Shown here one piece after another: positions 1 through 6,525 of a DNA stretch of 14,429 nt. The notes under the pieces are model-generated. The model saw only the letters and a program-made list of their open reading frames with translations, ran no database searches and was not told the DNA's origin. The first letter of the stretch is position 1; each line of letters begins with the position of its first letter. This stretch comes from Verrucomicrobiaceae bacterium (GTDB lineage: Bacteria > Verrucomicrobiota > Verrucomicrobiia > Verrucomicrobiales > Verrucomicrobiaceae): the NCBI GenBank assembly GCA_021151605.1, contig JAGKWZ010000153.1:1-14429 (forward strand). Reading direction: 5' to 3'. A program made the translations under genes and the position numbers.

Positions 1-581
1 TCGAGGAGGTAACCGGAGGTTTGCAGCACATCGCCGAGGTTTTCCATGTGCTCGGCGGATTGATCGCGCGGGAACTTCGTCGTCGGGTCAAACGCCGCCA
101 TGTTCAGCGCGAAGAGATCGCTGATGGTGTGGAGATATTCCGTGCGATTCAGCCGCCGCAAAACGGTGCTGCCACCGGTGCTGGCGAGTGCCTGGCGGCC
201 TTTGGTAAGCTCCTGGGTGATTTGCTTGATGAAGGCTTGTTGTTCATCGGAAGAAGGCTGTTTCGACTTCTTCGGCGGCATTTCGCCGAGATTGATCTGA
301 TCGAGGATGTCTTTGAGTTCGATCAGCGTGTCCGTTTTGGCCACGGGAAGCGCGAGCGTGTCGAAACGGCGGTCTCCTTTTTGTTTTTCGGCACCATGGC
401 AGTCGTTGCAGTAGGTGGCGAGGAACTCAGCGGGGCTGCCACAAAGATGGAAGGCATAAAACAAGAAGAACAGGATTTTAGCCGGTAAAAAATTGCCGGT
501 AAAAAATGGAAACCAGTTCTTATCTTTTACCGCCAATTTTTTACCGGCAGAGAAGTCAGCGAATGGTCGTGAAGGTGACAT
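1..581 (-). CDS. DUF1592/PSD-type cytochrome protein, 5' part only (runs off the left edge)
   Basis: The native part reads from about 479 down to base 1. A short hydrophobic signal-like stretch (KILFFLFYAFHL) is followed by a c-type haem motif CNDCH and the sequence HGAEKQKGDRRFD. Next come a QINLGEMPPKKSKQ segment and the start of a DUF1587/PSD3-like domain (LRRLNRTEYLHTISDLF...FPRDQ...NLGDVLQ). This order is typical of the large secreted DUF1592 cytochromes of Planctomycetes and Verrucomicrobia, which usually pair with a DUF1552 gene; their function is not established. The start is odd. No ATG lies where the family start is expected, because the frame passes straight into the inverted repeat of the adjacent element. 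The first in-frame ATG is at 581, inside the 3' end of the GxxExxY gene, and would add 34 residues encoded by the element. A TTG in the repeat is another option. The ancestral start was probably ATG directly before AAA ATC CTG at 479. Family call firm, start unresolved. Confidence 0.82.
   Translation of the reverse strand, partial: MSPSRPFADFSAGKKLAVKDKNWFPFFTGNFLPAKILFFLFYAFHLCGSPAEFLATYCNDCHGAEKQKGDRRFDTLALPVAKTDTLIELKDILDQINLGEMPPKKSKQPSSDEQQAFIKQITQELTKGRQALASTGGSTVLRRLNRTEYLHTISDLFALNMAAFDPTTKFPRDQSAEHMENLGDVLQTSGYLL
481..548. repeat. Left-end inverted repeat / hairpin of the GxxExxY element
   Basis: Two 24-base arms, 481-504 and 525-548, are reverse complements with one mismatch, separated by a 20-base loop. 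Each arm contains two copies of a CCGGTAAAA-like unit. The transcript of this stretch would form a long stem directly before the DUF1592 coding part. The same unit recurs at 1360-1425. Confidence 0.85.
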
Positions 582-1341
582 GATGATGAGTTAGATTGGC
601 CCAATGAATGGCCTTTAAATTGGTGTGCTGGAGAAGACGGCGTGCATGGTTTTCAAATGCTTCCTGACGACTAGGAAAGGCGGTGAGCTTGAAGGCGACA
701 TCGGGTGCTAGCAGACGCATCTTCTGGTCATGCAAGTGCCCCTTTGCCCCCATCACTGGCACCGGCAGCAGAACCTGCTCCTCACCACCGAGGAAGTGAG
801 TCAGAGCCTCTTCATAAAGTCCAGTCTCAAGCCCGGACCCCCAGTCGTGGATCATGGCGAGCAGTTGATCGTGGAAGAAAGCGGCTCCGGCGACGGAGGG
901 AGCAAAGTTGACCGTCTCGATAGCTGGGCTCTTCAGCTCTTCGAGCCTTGCATGGCAATTCACAAACTCATCGCCAACACTTTCAGGTCTGACGTTGATG
1001 ACTTTACCGTGAGGGAGATCAAACAGCAGTAGATAGTTGAGAGTTTGCCCTCGATGACGAGAGACGATGCTCTCCGCCGCTTTAAACTCGAAGATGCCTC
1101 GCTTGTGGGCTAGCACATCGAGTTTGTAGAGTTTGGAGAAGGTGCTGTGAGTGAGGGTGATGGGGAGTTCCAACTCCATGCCGGGCATGCGGTCGGCGAG
1201 TTCACGTTTATAGACGGCTTCATCGAAGAAGCGGCCGAAGTCGTTGTGGATGGCATAGACGCAGTCCATCACATCGTAGGCGATCTGGCCGAACTCGGAT
1301 TGAGTCGGGCGAATGGTTTCGGTGGAGCGATGGATCGGCAT
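556..1341 (-). CDS. Two-domain GxxExxY-like protein (PD-(D/E)XK nuclease fold)
   Basis: 261 residues. Residues 17-126 form a full GxxExxY-type domain. They contain helix DVMDCVYAIHNDFG, then FFDEAVYKREL (the E-x-x-Y pair is kept, but the glycine three before E is F), then KLDVLAHKRGIFEFKAAE with D75 and E85-F-K87 in the positions of a PD-(D/E)xK active site, then GQTLNYLLLFDLPHGKVINV. Residues 155-261 look like a second, diverged copy. MIHDWGSGLETGLYEEAL repeats the helix motif, and LLAPDVAFKLTAF sits where the D...ExK strands should be but lacks the acidic residue before K. It ends with LKAIHWANLTHHHVTFTTI. Single-domain members are about 120-130 residues, so this is a tandem form. Function is not established for the family; nuclease activity is inferred from fold. 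It is the only gene between the hairpin repeats and is followed by the DUF1592 gene. Confidence 0.8.
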   Translation of the reverse strand: MPIHRSTETIRPTQSEFGQIAYDVMDCVYAIHNDFGRFFDEAVYKRELADRMPGMELELPITLTHSTFSKLYKLDVLAHKRGIFEFKAAESIVSRHRGQTLNYLLLFDLPHGKVINVRPESVGDEFVNCHARLEELKSPAIETVNFAPSVAGAAFFHDQLLAMIHDWGSGLETGLYEEALTHFLGGEEQVLLPVPVMGAKGHLHDQKMRLLAPDVAFKLTAFPSRQEAFENHARRLLQHTNLKAIHWANLTHHHVTFTTIR

Positions 1342-1359
1342 GGCTTGGATGAGTTTTTG

Positions 1360-1425
1360 GCCGGCAAAAATGGGCGGTTAAAGATGAGCGCCTTCTGAAT
1401 TTTTTACCGCCAATCTTTTACCGGC
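1360..1425. repeat. Right-end inverted repeat / hairpin of the GxxExxY element
   Basis: Arms 1360-1384 and 1400-1425 are imperfect reverse complements built from the same CCGGTAAAA/TTTTACCGG units as the left end. The outermost bases CCGGCTA carry the TAG stop codon of the neighbouring DUF1552 frame (minus strand, 1427-1425). Confidence 0.75.
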
Positions 1426-2499
1426 TAAATCAGAGTTCCCGTGCTGGTGCCGAAGGTGTCCACCTCCGCACCGAAGCGATGCAGCATGGACAGATACAGA
1501 TTGCACAGCATCTGCCGGCCTTCGCCTTTGGCAGGGTAAGCCTTGTGCTCGCCGTGCTTGAGGCCGCCACCGGCCAAAATGAGGGGAAGGTTGTTGTTCG
1601 TGTGCGAGTTCGCGTTCCCCATGCCGCTGCCAAAGAGCACCATGGAATGATCCAGCAGCGTGCCTGTGCCGTCCTCAATGGATTTGAGCTTGGTGAGGAA
1701 CTTGGCGAACTGCTCCACCTGATAGCGCTCCATTTTGATCAGCCCTTTGATGGCCTCTTCACGCTGTCCATGATGCGACAGGCCGTGATAACCTCCGCTC
1801 AAGCCGAAGGCGGCAGCTTCAAAATCACCGCCGATCTCCAGGGTGGCGATGCGGGTGGAATCCGTCTGCAAGGCGAGGGCAAGGAGGTCATACATCACCG
1901 GCAGGTCGGAGACAAAATCCCGGTTCTTGGGCTCCTGCATCTTCGGTTCCGGCTTGGGCACACTCGCCCACTTCCGACGCAGTTCGATCTGCTTCTCCAC
2001 GTCACGCACAGAGGTGAAATACTCATCGAGCTTCTCTTTGTCTCGCTGGCCAAGGTGGCGCTGGAGTGATTTCGCATCGCCATTCACCGCATCGAGGATG
2101 GAGCCTTTCACATCGAGCCGGTCCATCGACGCCGCGAGGCTTTTGGCATCCTCGGTGGGCAAAGTGGCCGCCTTTGATGCCATGATCGAGGCCTGAGTAG
2201 AGCGTGAAGTCTTTTTGATGCGGCTTCAGTACCTCGACGGACTCGGGCAGTTCATAATCCGCGCCTGTTTTCGTCGGGAAGAAGGCAGGCGGATAAAACC
2301 CGAGCAAATTGCCAATGCACACCATGCGCATCGGCCGCTCGGCATGGACCGCTTTGCCCGCGAGACTGCCCACGGCGGCGTTTTGAGCAAAAACACGTCC
2401 GCCGAGCGATTCGAGCAAGGGCAGCGCCATGCTGATGCCGGTGGCTCGGAGGAAATGGCGGCGGTTGGAAGTGGCGAGAGGGGAGTTTTGCATGGTCAT
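1425..2499 (-). pseudogene. DUF1552 (HXXSHH-motif) protein, internally deleted and frameshifted
   Basis: Two reading frames together make one gene. Bases 2499 to about 2172 encode a twin-arginine-like leader (SNRRHFLRATG plus a hydrophobic run) and the N-terminal family sequence ending LYSGLDHGIKGGHFA. The frame then shifts, and from about 2170 to 1425 the second frame encodes EDAKSLAASMDRLDVKGSILDAVNGDAKSLQRHLG and the C-terminal half with the hallmark HGLSHH, a GTLLDHSMVLFGSG segment and a terminal TGTLI. From memory of the family, about 100 residues that normally lie between these blocks are missing, so this is a deletion with frameshift and not a single-base slip. It begins with an ATGA overlap on the anti-sigma gene. 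An ATG at 2183 could start the C-terminal frame alone, but that product would lack the signal sequence. An assembly error is the main alternative. Confidence 0.8.
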
Positions 2500-3425
2500 G
2501 GAAGGGGTTGTGGGGTGAGCAGCGAGACCTGCACATCATCAAGGTAGTGAACCAATGCGGGCCGCGAAGTGCCCTCTGGCGGCACTGCGCCGAAGATCAG
2601 CACCAGCGTCTGCGAGCCCGGCGGCAGGCGCAGCTTCATGGAAAAGGTGTGCCAGCCCGATTTACCGGGCAGCGTGTCAAAACGCTGCGATTGGGACACG
2701 ACGCCATCGCTCTCCACCTTCGACCAGAAGCCCTTCATGGCGGCCTCCGGCGCTTCATCCAGCGCGATGGCACGAATCAGATAACGCGAGCTGGTGTCGC
2801 TGTTGATGGAGCAAAACGAAGCGGTGACCTCCACCTCGGAATCTTCGCCCAGCAGTGGCATGGTCTGTGAACGAAGATCGAGCGCCTGGTAAGCTCGCGA
2901 GGTGTGATTCTTCACGTTTTTCTCACGCGGAATGGGCTCCAGCCGCAGCATGTGTGAGCCTAGAAGAGGCTTCACGTTCGCCTCCGCCGCCAGGATCTTG
3001 GCGGAATCTACGCCCCATTGCCCGACATGATCTGGCAGCCCATCTTTGAGCGGTTGCTTTGCATCGTCCAAGCCCGCATCGAAAACGAGAAGCGGCATCT
3101 TTTTCACCGCCGCCAGCTGGGCCACATACCCAAACACCACCGACGTGCAGAACATCCCAAAAATAATCCCTGCCGCCGCTGCGGTTAGCGGACGCCAGGA
3201 GAGCCAGCGAGGAGAGCGGATCGTCGCGGGTGCTGTCAGCAACTCGCGTGTTGCGTCCATCGACGAAGCCTTGGACTCCAGAGCCAGATCGAGATTCGTG
3301 TAGCGCAGATACAAGCGTGCCGCGTTGTCGTCTTTTTTGAGCAGCTCTTGAAGCGCGGCGGCTTCATCGTCCGTAGTTAGTCCGGCCATGTGCCGCTGAA
3401 TGAGATCGTGCCAGTCTGGGTTCAT
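2496..3425 (-). CDS. FecR-like anti-sigma membrane protein with C-terminal beta domain
   Basis: 309 residues. Residues 1-65 are a short helical cytoplasmic region (DWHDLIQRHMAGLTTDDEAAALQELLKKD), the pattern seen at the start of planctomycete/verrucomicrobial FecR-type anti-sigma proteins. It probably holds the partner sigma factor. One membrane segment lies at about residues 79-101. The remaining 200 residues are predicted outside the membrane. They are rich in beta-type sequence (MLRLEPIP, SEVEVTASFCSI, YLIRAIALDE, WHTFSMKLRLPPGSQTLVLIFGAV, YLDDVQVSLL), resembling a jelly-roll or LamG-like binding domain that could sense an extracellular ligand. The start overlaps the sigma gene stop by 4 bases and the stop overlaps the DUF1552 ATG by 4 bases, so translation is probably coupled. 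The role is inferred from position and layout; no FecR motif is strong enough to be certain. Confidence 0.7.
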   Translation of the reverse strand: MNPDWHDLIQRHMAGLTTDDEAAALQELLKKDDNAARLYLRYTNLDLALESKASSMDATRELLTAPATIRSPRWLSWRPLTAAAAGIIFGMFCTSVVFGYVAQLAAVKKMPLLVFDAGLDDAKQPLKDGLPDHVGQWGVDSAKILAAEANVKPLLGSHMLRLEPIPREKNVKNHTSRAYQALDLRSQTMPLLGEDSEVEVTASFCSINSDTSSRYLIRAIALDEAPEAAMKGFWSKVESDGVVSQSQRFDTLPGKSGWHTFSMKLRLPPGSQTLVLIFGAVPPEGTSRPALVHYLDDVQVSLLTPQPLP

Positions 3426-3949
3426 GCGTGTTCCTCCTGTGCGAGTGTGCGCTGCACGCAGTCCAGCAAGGCCTGCCTGATGCGGTGGAGCAGTTTATAG
3501 AGTGCCATCGGTGTCTGTCCGCGCTGCGTGGCGAGATCATCCATGCGGGTGCCTTTGGTGTAAGCGGTGAGCACCAGCTCGCGCTGTGCGGCGGGAAGTT
3601 TATGCAGGCAGCCGTCCAGGGCCTCGCGCTCCGATAGATGCAGCGGCTCCTGCGCCAGCGCCAGGTCCGCGAGGCGGTTCACCAAGTCGTCATCAAACAC
3701 ATGCCGGTCACGCTTTCGGCGCTCCAGATGCCTCAACGCCGCGATCCGCGCCACCCCGAAGGCCCAGGGCCGAAAATCCTCCACGCTGCTGAACTTCTGC
3801 CACAGGATGACAATGACCTCCTGCATCACCTCCGATGCCTCTTCCCGCGTGGGCAGCATGGACCGAACAAACGTGTGCAACGCCACCTCATGCTCCGCGT
3901 AAAGGCGGAGAAACTGGTCGTGAGGAGGATGGTCTGGCGGTGGCGGCAT
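3422..3949 (-). CDS. ECF-type RNA polymerase sigma factor (Rhodopirellula/Verrucomicrobium family)
   Basis: 175 residues, normal for an ECF sigma factor. Region 2 is at about residues 12-80: FLRLYAEHEVALHTFVRSMLP, EEASEVMQEVIVILWQKF, FRPWAFGVARIAALRHLERRKRD. Region 4 is at about residues 107-165: ALDGCLHKLPAAQRELVLTAY, then a helix-turn-helix-like TRMDDLATQRGQTPMALYKLLHRIRQAL. It would direct RNA polymerase to a small regulon, which in these phyla often includes its own operon of secreted DUF1552/DUF1592 or LamG proteins. The stop overlaps the start of the membrane anti-sigma gene (ATGA), the classic sigma/anti-sigma pairing. No Shine-Dalgarno sequence is evident before the ATG. Confidence 0.9.
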   Translation of the reverse strand: MPPPPDHPPHDQFLRLYAEHEVALHTFVRSMLPTREEASEVMQEVIVILWQKFSSVEDFRPWAFGVARIAALRHLERRKRDRHVFDDDLVNRLADLALAQEPLHLSEREALDGCLHKLPAAQRELVLTAYTKGTRMDDLATQRGQTPMALYKLLHRIRQALLDCVQRTLAQEEHA

Positions 3950-4073
3950 GGTGGCTTCACATCATACCTCCCGTCTCACGGCTTCATTTGCCGAAAAAAG
4001 TTACGTTTTGTGCAGCCCACTCACCGACTGACCCGAGAATACGAATAGCAGGCGTCATCAAACTCACCCCAAC

Positions 4074-5294
4074 TCATAAAGCCCGCAACGCCGCCAGCTT
4101 ACCCAGCTCCCCCGTGCTCAACGCCCGATCAAACACCGCCACGCCGCCGATCCAGCCCGTGAAGCCGACGCCGCGTGAGCTGTGGATGACGCGGCCGATG
4201 GTGAAGGGGCCGCCGCTTTGCGCGTCCTTCGGCGAGTAGAGGTCATGCGGATACCACCAGGGATTCAGGCGCAGCGCCACCAGATCACGGGCGACCTCTT
4301 TGCCGCCGCGCAGTGTCACTTCGATCTTGGTGAAGCGATGCTCGCGCAGCTCAACGCGTTCGTTGGCGGACTCGCGGAGCACTTTCACGCTCAGCGGCTC
4401 GGCTTCGGGTGGATTGTAGTATTGGTCTTTCGGGAAGGTTTCGTCCTCGCCGTCTTGTTTGCCGGGGAGCTTCGCGTAGTGGCCCTGCATGTAGGCATTG
4501 TAGGCGGAGGAGATGAGCTTGTCGTTCTTCGGGTTGTCGAGCCAGCGATCGCCGGACACGCCGTTCAGCCAGCCAGTGAGTTCGTCTTTTTCATGATCAA
4601 AGGTCATCGCAAAGCACTGCCACGATTTATCCAGCACCTCGGCCGGTGAATCGGCCGGCACTTCGGGCGAGAGATTGGCGGCGTTGCATTTGTGGAGCGC
4701 GTATTTGTTCAGGAATGAACTTGCGCCGTTCTCGGACACATGACCGCAGGCGCTGCCTTGCTTGTTCAGACCGGCAAAGAGCGCGTATTGCCGCTGACCA
4801 CGCTCCACCTTCGCAATGGTGGTCGTCGTCTTCTCCTTCAAATCGGTGCCTTCATGCCAGATGCCCGCCAGAGCGTGGTTCCCGCTCTCGCGGATGGCCC
4901 ACACGACCACCGTGACCGACTTGCCAGCGCCCTTGATGTCGAGCGGCGTATCGTGCAGGCGCGAGCGAGGCACGAAGAGGAAGGGCCGGAAGTCCGCATC
5001 CGTTTCTTTGACGATGCGAATGGCATTCCCGAACGGCCCACGACCTAATTGCGGAAAGTCGGCATACGTCGCCTCACGACCCGCGCCCCAGTAGTCCCTG
5101 ATGTAGTTCGCGGCATCGAGCGGGTAGTCCGTCGTGGCTCCAGCAGGCACATGCGCCGTGAAACGTTTGGCACCATCGGTTTCACGTTTTGAGAAATCCC
5201 AAAACGCTACGAGTCCGGGCGTGTCAGTGACCGTGGCGACGGGTTCGGCGGCAAAAAGAGGCGTCGTGAGGAAAAGAAGAGGGAGGAGCTTCAT
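4074..5294 (-). CDS. Secreted LamG/concanavalin A-like domain protein
   Basis: About 406 residues from the ATG at 5294 (MKLLPLLFLTTPLFAAEP, a clean signal peptide). An in-frame ATG four codons earlier at 5306 is equally possible; neither has a clear ribosome site. The mature protein opens with GLVAFWDFSKRE and closes with WIGGVAVFDRALSTGELGKLAAL, the two ends of a LamG/Laminin_G_3 jelly roll. Between them are strands such as SVTVVVWAIRE, WQCFAMTFDHEKDELTGWLNGV and KIEVTLRGGKEVARDLVALRLNPWWYP. Such domains bind carbohydrate or other extracellular ligands; no catalytic residues stand out. It is on the same strand as the sigma/anti-sigma genes, 124 bases upstream of them, and may share their control. 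The remnant of an oxidoreductase gene ends only 10-22 bases before it, so it was once the second gene of an operon. Confidence 0.75.
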   Translation of the reverse strand: MKLLPLLFLTTPLFAAEPVATVTDTPGLVAFWDFSKRETDGAKRFTAHVPAGATTDYPLDAANYIRDYWGAGREATYADFPQLGRGPFGNAIRIVKETDADFRPFLFVPRSRLHDTPLDIKGAGKSVTVVVWAIRESGNHALAGIWHEGTDLKEKTTTTIAKVERGQRQYALFAGLNKQGSACGHVSENGASSFLNKYALHKCNAANLSPEVPADSPAEVLDKSWQCFAMTFDHEKDELTGWLNGVSGDRWLDNPKNDKLISSAYNAYMQGHYAKLPGKQDGEDETFPKDQYYNPPEAEPLSVKVLRESANERVELREHRFTKIEVTLRGGKEVARDLVALRLNPWWYPHDLYSPKDAQSGGPFTIGRVIHSSRGVGFTGWIGGVAVFDRALSTGELGKLAALRAL

Positions 5295-5316
5295 GGTGGC
5301 ATTCATCAGGCTGAAC

Positions 5317-5400
5317 TTACTCGGCCAATAATTGCAACGCGTCCAGAATCACTAAGCCGTCCGTGCCTGAATGCCGGCTGTACGGACCTTCGGCATCTGG
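5317..5400 (-). pseudogene. 3' remnant of an FAD-oxidoreductase/golvesin-type gene
   Basis: The minus strand reads GTDGLVILDALQLLAE and then TAA at 5319-5317. The intact FAD-dependent oxidoreductase in this window ends with ETDGFVILDALQLLPFP, so the last 14 or so codons are plainly homologous, and the DNA is similar too. Upstream the frame stays open to about 5440 but similarity fades. The rest of the roughly 2-kb gene is absent; the type III cassette begins here instead. The stop lies 10 bases from the ATG at 5306 of the LamG gene, consistent with a former operon. Confidence 0.65.
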
Positions 5401-5409
5401 AATCAATAA

Positions 5410-5439
5410 TTGAGGTCGCTCAGGCGAATTGTCTGTAAT
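5410..5439 (+). promoter_or_regulatory. Weak sigma70-like promoter candidate for the type III cassette
   Basis: TTGAGG at 5410-5415 and TGTAAT at 5434-5439 are separated by 18 bases, about 80 bases before the first chaperone ATG. A second possible -10, TTTAAT, is at 5465-5470. Intergenic bases 5376-5520 hold no gene. Matches are modest, so this is only a candidate. Confidence 0.25.
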
Positions 5440-5520
5440 GCATCACCCGTGAACTGCGGATAGATTTAATAGCATTCCGCTCCCAATCTTAGGTCTCTCA
5501 GTCAATTGACGTCTAACCCC

Positions 5521-5964
5521 ATGAACATCGATGATGCCCTCAATGAACTCGGCAGCCAAATTGGCTTATCAAGCCTCGCGGTGAATGATGCTGGCCTGTG
5601 TCGTGTGGTTTTTGATGAGGTTTTGACCGTTGATTTTGAAGCCATGGATGATGGGCGAATTCTGCATCTCTCATCTCCGGTGCTGCCCTTTGACCCTGAG
5701 GTGCAAGGCGAGGATTTAATGGCGAAGCTGCTTGAGGCCAATTTCCTTGGCGTCGCCACAGGGGGAGCGCATTTCTCGACATCAGATGATGAGATCCTCC
5801 TTGAGCGTTCCCTGGATATTCAGTTGATGGATTTCACAGGCTTTACTCAGGCGGTCGAAAGCTTCGTAAATCACCTGGAAGGCTGGCGCGCGAAGCTAGA
5901 CACTGAGTTCAACGGCGCTGAAATGCCAAGCGAAGCGGTGCCTAGTTTTCAGCTTCGCGCCTAG
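5521..5964 (+). CDS. CesT/SycE-family type III secretion chaperone, copy 1
   Basis: 147 residues, acidic, the size and pattern of a class I type III chaperone. MNIDDALNELGSQIGL is the N-terminal helix, followed by strands LCRVVFDEVLTVDFEAMDDGRILHLSS, the helix DLMAKLLEANFLGVATGG, strands AHFSTSDDEILLERSLDIQLMD and a C-terminal helix FTQAVESFVNHLEGWRAKL. Class I chaperones dimerise in the cytoplasm, wrap the N-terminal region of one client effector and keep it competent for secretion. The ATG at 5521 is preferred over an in-frame TTG at 5506 because it aligns exactly with the start of the paralogue 25 bases downstream (MNPQDLLRELGNHIGL). The C-terminal tail is low in structure and ends SFQLRA. 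Likely cotranscribed with the next two genes. Confidence 0.85.
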   Translation: MNIDDALNELGSQIGLSSLAVNDAGLCRVVFDEVLTVDFEAMDDGRILHLSSPVLPFDPEVQGEDLMAKLLEANFLGVATGGAHFSTSDDEILLERSLDIQLMDFTGFTQAVESFVNHLEGWRAKLDTEFNGAEMPSEAVPSFQLRA

Positions 5965-5988
5965 CATAAACCACTTTTTTGCTGCCCT

Positions 5989-6447
5989 ATGAACCCTCAA
6001 GATTTGCTCAGAGAATTGGGTAACCACATCGGCCTAGGACCGCTCCGGTTCGATGATTCAGGTGTATGCCGACTGGTTTTTGACGGGGATGTCAGCGTGG
6101 ACATTGAGGAGGACAGTGATCAGAGCCACAGTTTGCTCATGCACAGTGTCGTGGGCAACACACCGCCCGATGGGCGTCTTGCCTTCTATGGGAAGTTGCT
6201 TAGCGGCAATTACCTGGGAACACAGACCAGAGGTGGCTCACTGGCGCTTGATCCCTCGACGGGTGAGGTTTTGCTGTGGTGTTCGTTGGATACAGCCCAG
6301 ATGGATATCGAAGTCTTTGCCAAGAAGCTGACTGACTTTGTTCAAGGCGTCAGAAGCTGGTCTGGGGAGTTGATGAGGGATCACGAGTCTGATACCAGCA
6401 GTTTTGATGCTGAAAGCCTTTCAGTTGCAGGTTTCATGCGTGTGTGA
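5989..6447 (+). CDS. CesT/SycE-family type III secretion chaperone, copy 2
   Basis: 152 residues, a paralogue of the preceding gene. Shared positions include the N-terminal helix LLRELGNHIGL, CRLVFDGDVSVDIEE, LLSGNYLGTQTRGGSLALD, EVLLWCSLDTAQMDIEVF and FVQGVRSWSGEL. The central loop differs (SVVGNTPPDGRLAFYGK), which would alter client choice or allow a heterodimer with copy 1. A Ser/Asp-rich tail ends GFMRV, echoing SFQLRA in copy 1. It starts 25 bases after copy 1 and ends 78 bases before the putative client gene. No Shine-Dalgarno sequence is evident. It may serve the same client or be a pair partner; the sequence does not decide. Confidence 0.85.
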   Translation: MNPQDLLRELGNHIGLGPLRFDDSGVCRLVFDGDVSVDIEEDSDQSHSLLMHSVVGNTPPDGRLAFYGKLLSGNYLGTQTRGGSLALDPSTGEVLLWCSLDTAQMDIEVFAKKLTDFVQGVRSWSGELMRDHESDTSSFDAESLSVAGFMRV

Positions 6448-6525
6448 TTTCCCGTTGAATTCGGCCCTCAAAAATTGATCCAGCCGAGATCGTTGATCTT
6501 CAATCAGCAATAACTAGTTTTTGAT

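Larger units (their letters stand above)
481..1425 (-). mobile_element. Compact insertion element: GxxExxY-like gene enclosed by hairpin inverted repeats
   Basis: About 945 bp with related inverted-repeat structures at both ends and a single gene between them. The outer ends match each other in inverted orientation: the left end reads TTTAGCCGGTAAAA going inward, and the reverse complement of the right end reads TTTAGCCGGTAAAA as well. Similarity continues for roughly 30 bases. Each end can also fold on itself (see the two repeat entries). The element lies exactly between the DUF1552 stop and the expected DUF1592 start, two genes that are normally adjacent. No transposase or clear target-site duplication is visible; the flanks GATT/AATC are inverted rather than direct. 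Calling it mobile is inference from the architecture. Confidence 0.6.

Noticed and set aside
481..548. CRISPR or tandem-repeat array at the CCGGTAAAA repeats
   Set aside because: There are only a few units, in inverted orientation and without regular spacers; they are element ends.
2023..2499. Programmed ribosomal frameshift joining the two DUF1552 frames
   Set aside because: A block of about 100 family residues is missing at the junction, so a shift would not restore a normal protein; no slippery heptamer stands out.
5360..5387. GTCCGT...ACGGAC inverted repeat as an operator for the type III cassette
   Set aside because: The first arm lies in the coding remnant of the oxidoreductase gene, the arms are only 6 bases long and the spacer is long; chance is likely.
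5506..5520. TTG start giving the first chaperone five extra residues
   Set aside because: The ATG at 5521 aligns exactly with the start of the paralogous chaperone.
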